The notes under the pieces are model-generated. The model saw only the letters and a list, made by a program, of their open reading frames with translations, was not told the DNA's origin and made no database searches. Made by a program: the position numbers and the translations under genes. This document shows positions 63,274-64,000 of a stretch of 64,000 nt of DNA, piece by piece. The DNA is from Lachnospiraceae bacterium (GTDB taxonomy: Bacteria > Bacillota > Clostridia > Lachnospirales > Lachnospiraceae). Each line of letters starts with the position of its first letter. Within the stretch, counting starts at the first letter, position 1. The DNA lies in contig JAQXTA010000003.1 of the NCBI GenBank assembly GCA_029219245.1, positions 1 to 64,000 on the forward strand, in the 5' to 3' direction.

Positions 63274-64000
63274 TTAGATAATCAGATACTGAATTGCATT
63301 AAAGAAGTATCCCACAATGATAATTCCCACTGTACAGATTGCAATAAATACCCCTAACAGTTTTGGTTTTATGGCTTTTTTCAACATAATCATAGATGGC
63401 AGACTAAGCGTTGTAACACCCATCATAAAGGATAGAACAACACCAAGCTTCGCTCCCTTTGCAAGCAAAGCTTCTGCTATCGGGATGCAGCCGAAAATAT
63501 CTGCATACATGGGAATTCCTGCGATTGTTGCAATAATGACACCGAATGGATTTCCATTCCCAAGGAATCTCACAATCAAATCTTCCGGAATCCAGTTATG
63601 AATAAAGGCTCCGATACCTACTCCTATCAGGATATACGGAAATACCTTTTTAAAAGTTTCTGCAACCTGTTCTGCTGAGTACTTGAGGCGATCCTTTACG
63701 GTCAATTCCTCCTGCGGTATATCAATCTGTTTTGCATTTCGAATAAACGCTTCTACCTGATTTTCAAGATGTAATTTTTCAATTAGCATTCCACCTGCTA
63801 CTGCAATCACAAGTCCAAGAACCACATATACAATTGCCACCTTGGCACCGAAGATACTCATCAGAAGCACAAGTGATCCCAGATCAACCATGGGTGATGA
63901 GATTAAAAATGAAAAGGTTACTCCAAGCGGAAGTCCGGCACTTGTAAATCCAATAAATAGTGGGATTGATGAGCAGGAGCAAAACGGTGTTACTGTTCCA
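63274..64000 (-). CDS. Permease of the ArsP/DUF318 family, N-terminus off the window
   Basis: The frame continues to the right edge, so the start is not in view; the ATG at 63891 is internal. The preceding residues include TPFCSCSSIPLF and LISSPMVDLG, the conserved Cys-Ser and SP motifs of this permease family (organoarsenical or metal efflux, also UPF0718). About eight helices are visible in all, including ANY-loop-like IHNWIPEDLIVRFLGNGNPF. It is the first gene seen of the arsenic cluster; an ArsR regulator may lie beyond the edge. Confidence 0.9.
   Translation of the reverse strand, partial: GTVTPFCSCSSIPLFIGFTSAGLPLGVTFSFLISSPMVDLGSLVLLMSIFGAKVAIVYVVLGLVIAVAGGMLIEKLHLENQVEAFIRNAKQIDIPQEELTVKDRLKYSAEQVAETFKKVFPYILIGVGIGAFIHNWIPEDLIVRFLGNGNPFGVIIATIAGIPMYADIFGCIPIAEALLAKGAKLGVVLSFMMGVTTLSLPSMIMLKKAIKPKLLGVFIAICTVGIIIVGYFFNAIQYLII

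Noticed and set aside
63274-63891. Permease starting at the ATG at 63891
   Set aside because: The conserved family motifs TPFCSCSS and LISSP lie upstream in the same frame, so the gene runs past the window edge.

Overview
The window reads as chromosomal DNA of an anaerobic Gram-positive gut or rumen bacterium of the Lachnospiraceae (Clostridium cluster XIVa). The pointers are a moderately AT-rich sequence, strong GGAGG-type ribosome binding sites, clean sigma-A promoters with 17-bp spacers, a 1266-residue single-chain PurL, lipoproteins with Cys at about residue 22, a glycine riboswitch in front of an AGCS symporter, and small proteins typical of this family. The genus cannot be fixed from sequence alone. 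Most genes lie on the minus strand.

Layout. 1-9.5 kb: pyrimidine and purine synthesis (carB cut by the window edge, carA, purL) plus a zinc-ribbon membrane protein. 9.6-12.7 kb: a translationally coupled pair of M14-like proteins, one of which has lost its catalytic residues, then a TetR operon. 12.9-16.1 kb: a 756-residue protein with an N-terminal cyclic-nucleotide-binding-like fold, and a formate/nitrite channel. 16.5-25 kb: a maltodextrin locus (secreted GH13 amylase, MalEFG-type importer without its ATPase, GH77 MalQ, LacI regulator). 25-34 kb: a beta-galactan locus (cytosolic GH53, a 72-residue zinc ribbon, an unrecognised 613-residue protein, LacI regulator, GH42 beta-galactosidase, and a secreted GH53 lipoprotein with binding domains). 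Three exact copies of one operator tie the 613-residue operon and GH42 together. 34-36.5 kb: glycine riboswitch and AGCS symporter, tRNA-Trp, a lipoprotein. 36.5-48 kb: a heterodimeric ABC exporter and housekeeping genes (LCP ligase, radA, clpC behind a GntR gene, an SH3b membrane protein, a YvyF-like zinc protein). 48-56.5 kb: purE-M-N-D, an M29 aminopeptidase, two small membrane proteins, pyrE and guanine deaminase. 56.6-61.2 kb: an XRE/CPBP-protease pair and an ABC exporter-MerR operon behind a 19-bp-spacer MerR-type promoter. 61.4-64 kb: an arsenic cluster (ArsC, frameshifted Acr3, Cys-rich thioredoxin-like protein, permease cut by the window edge).

How the genes work together. The secreted GH53 would trim galactan outside the cell. 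Imported galacto-oligosaccharides would be cut by the cytosolic GH53 and GH42 under one LacI repressor; no galactoside transporter lies in view. Secreted amylase, MalEFG and MalQ form a parallel alpha-glucan route under the other LacI protein. The nucleotide genes are dispersed, each group with its own promoter. No phage, insertion sequence, CRISPR array or rRNA is visible.
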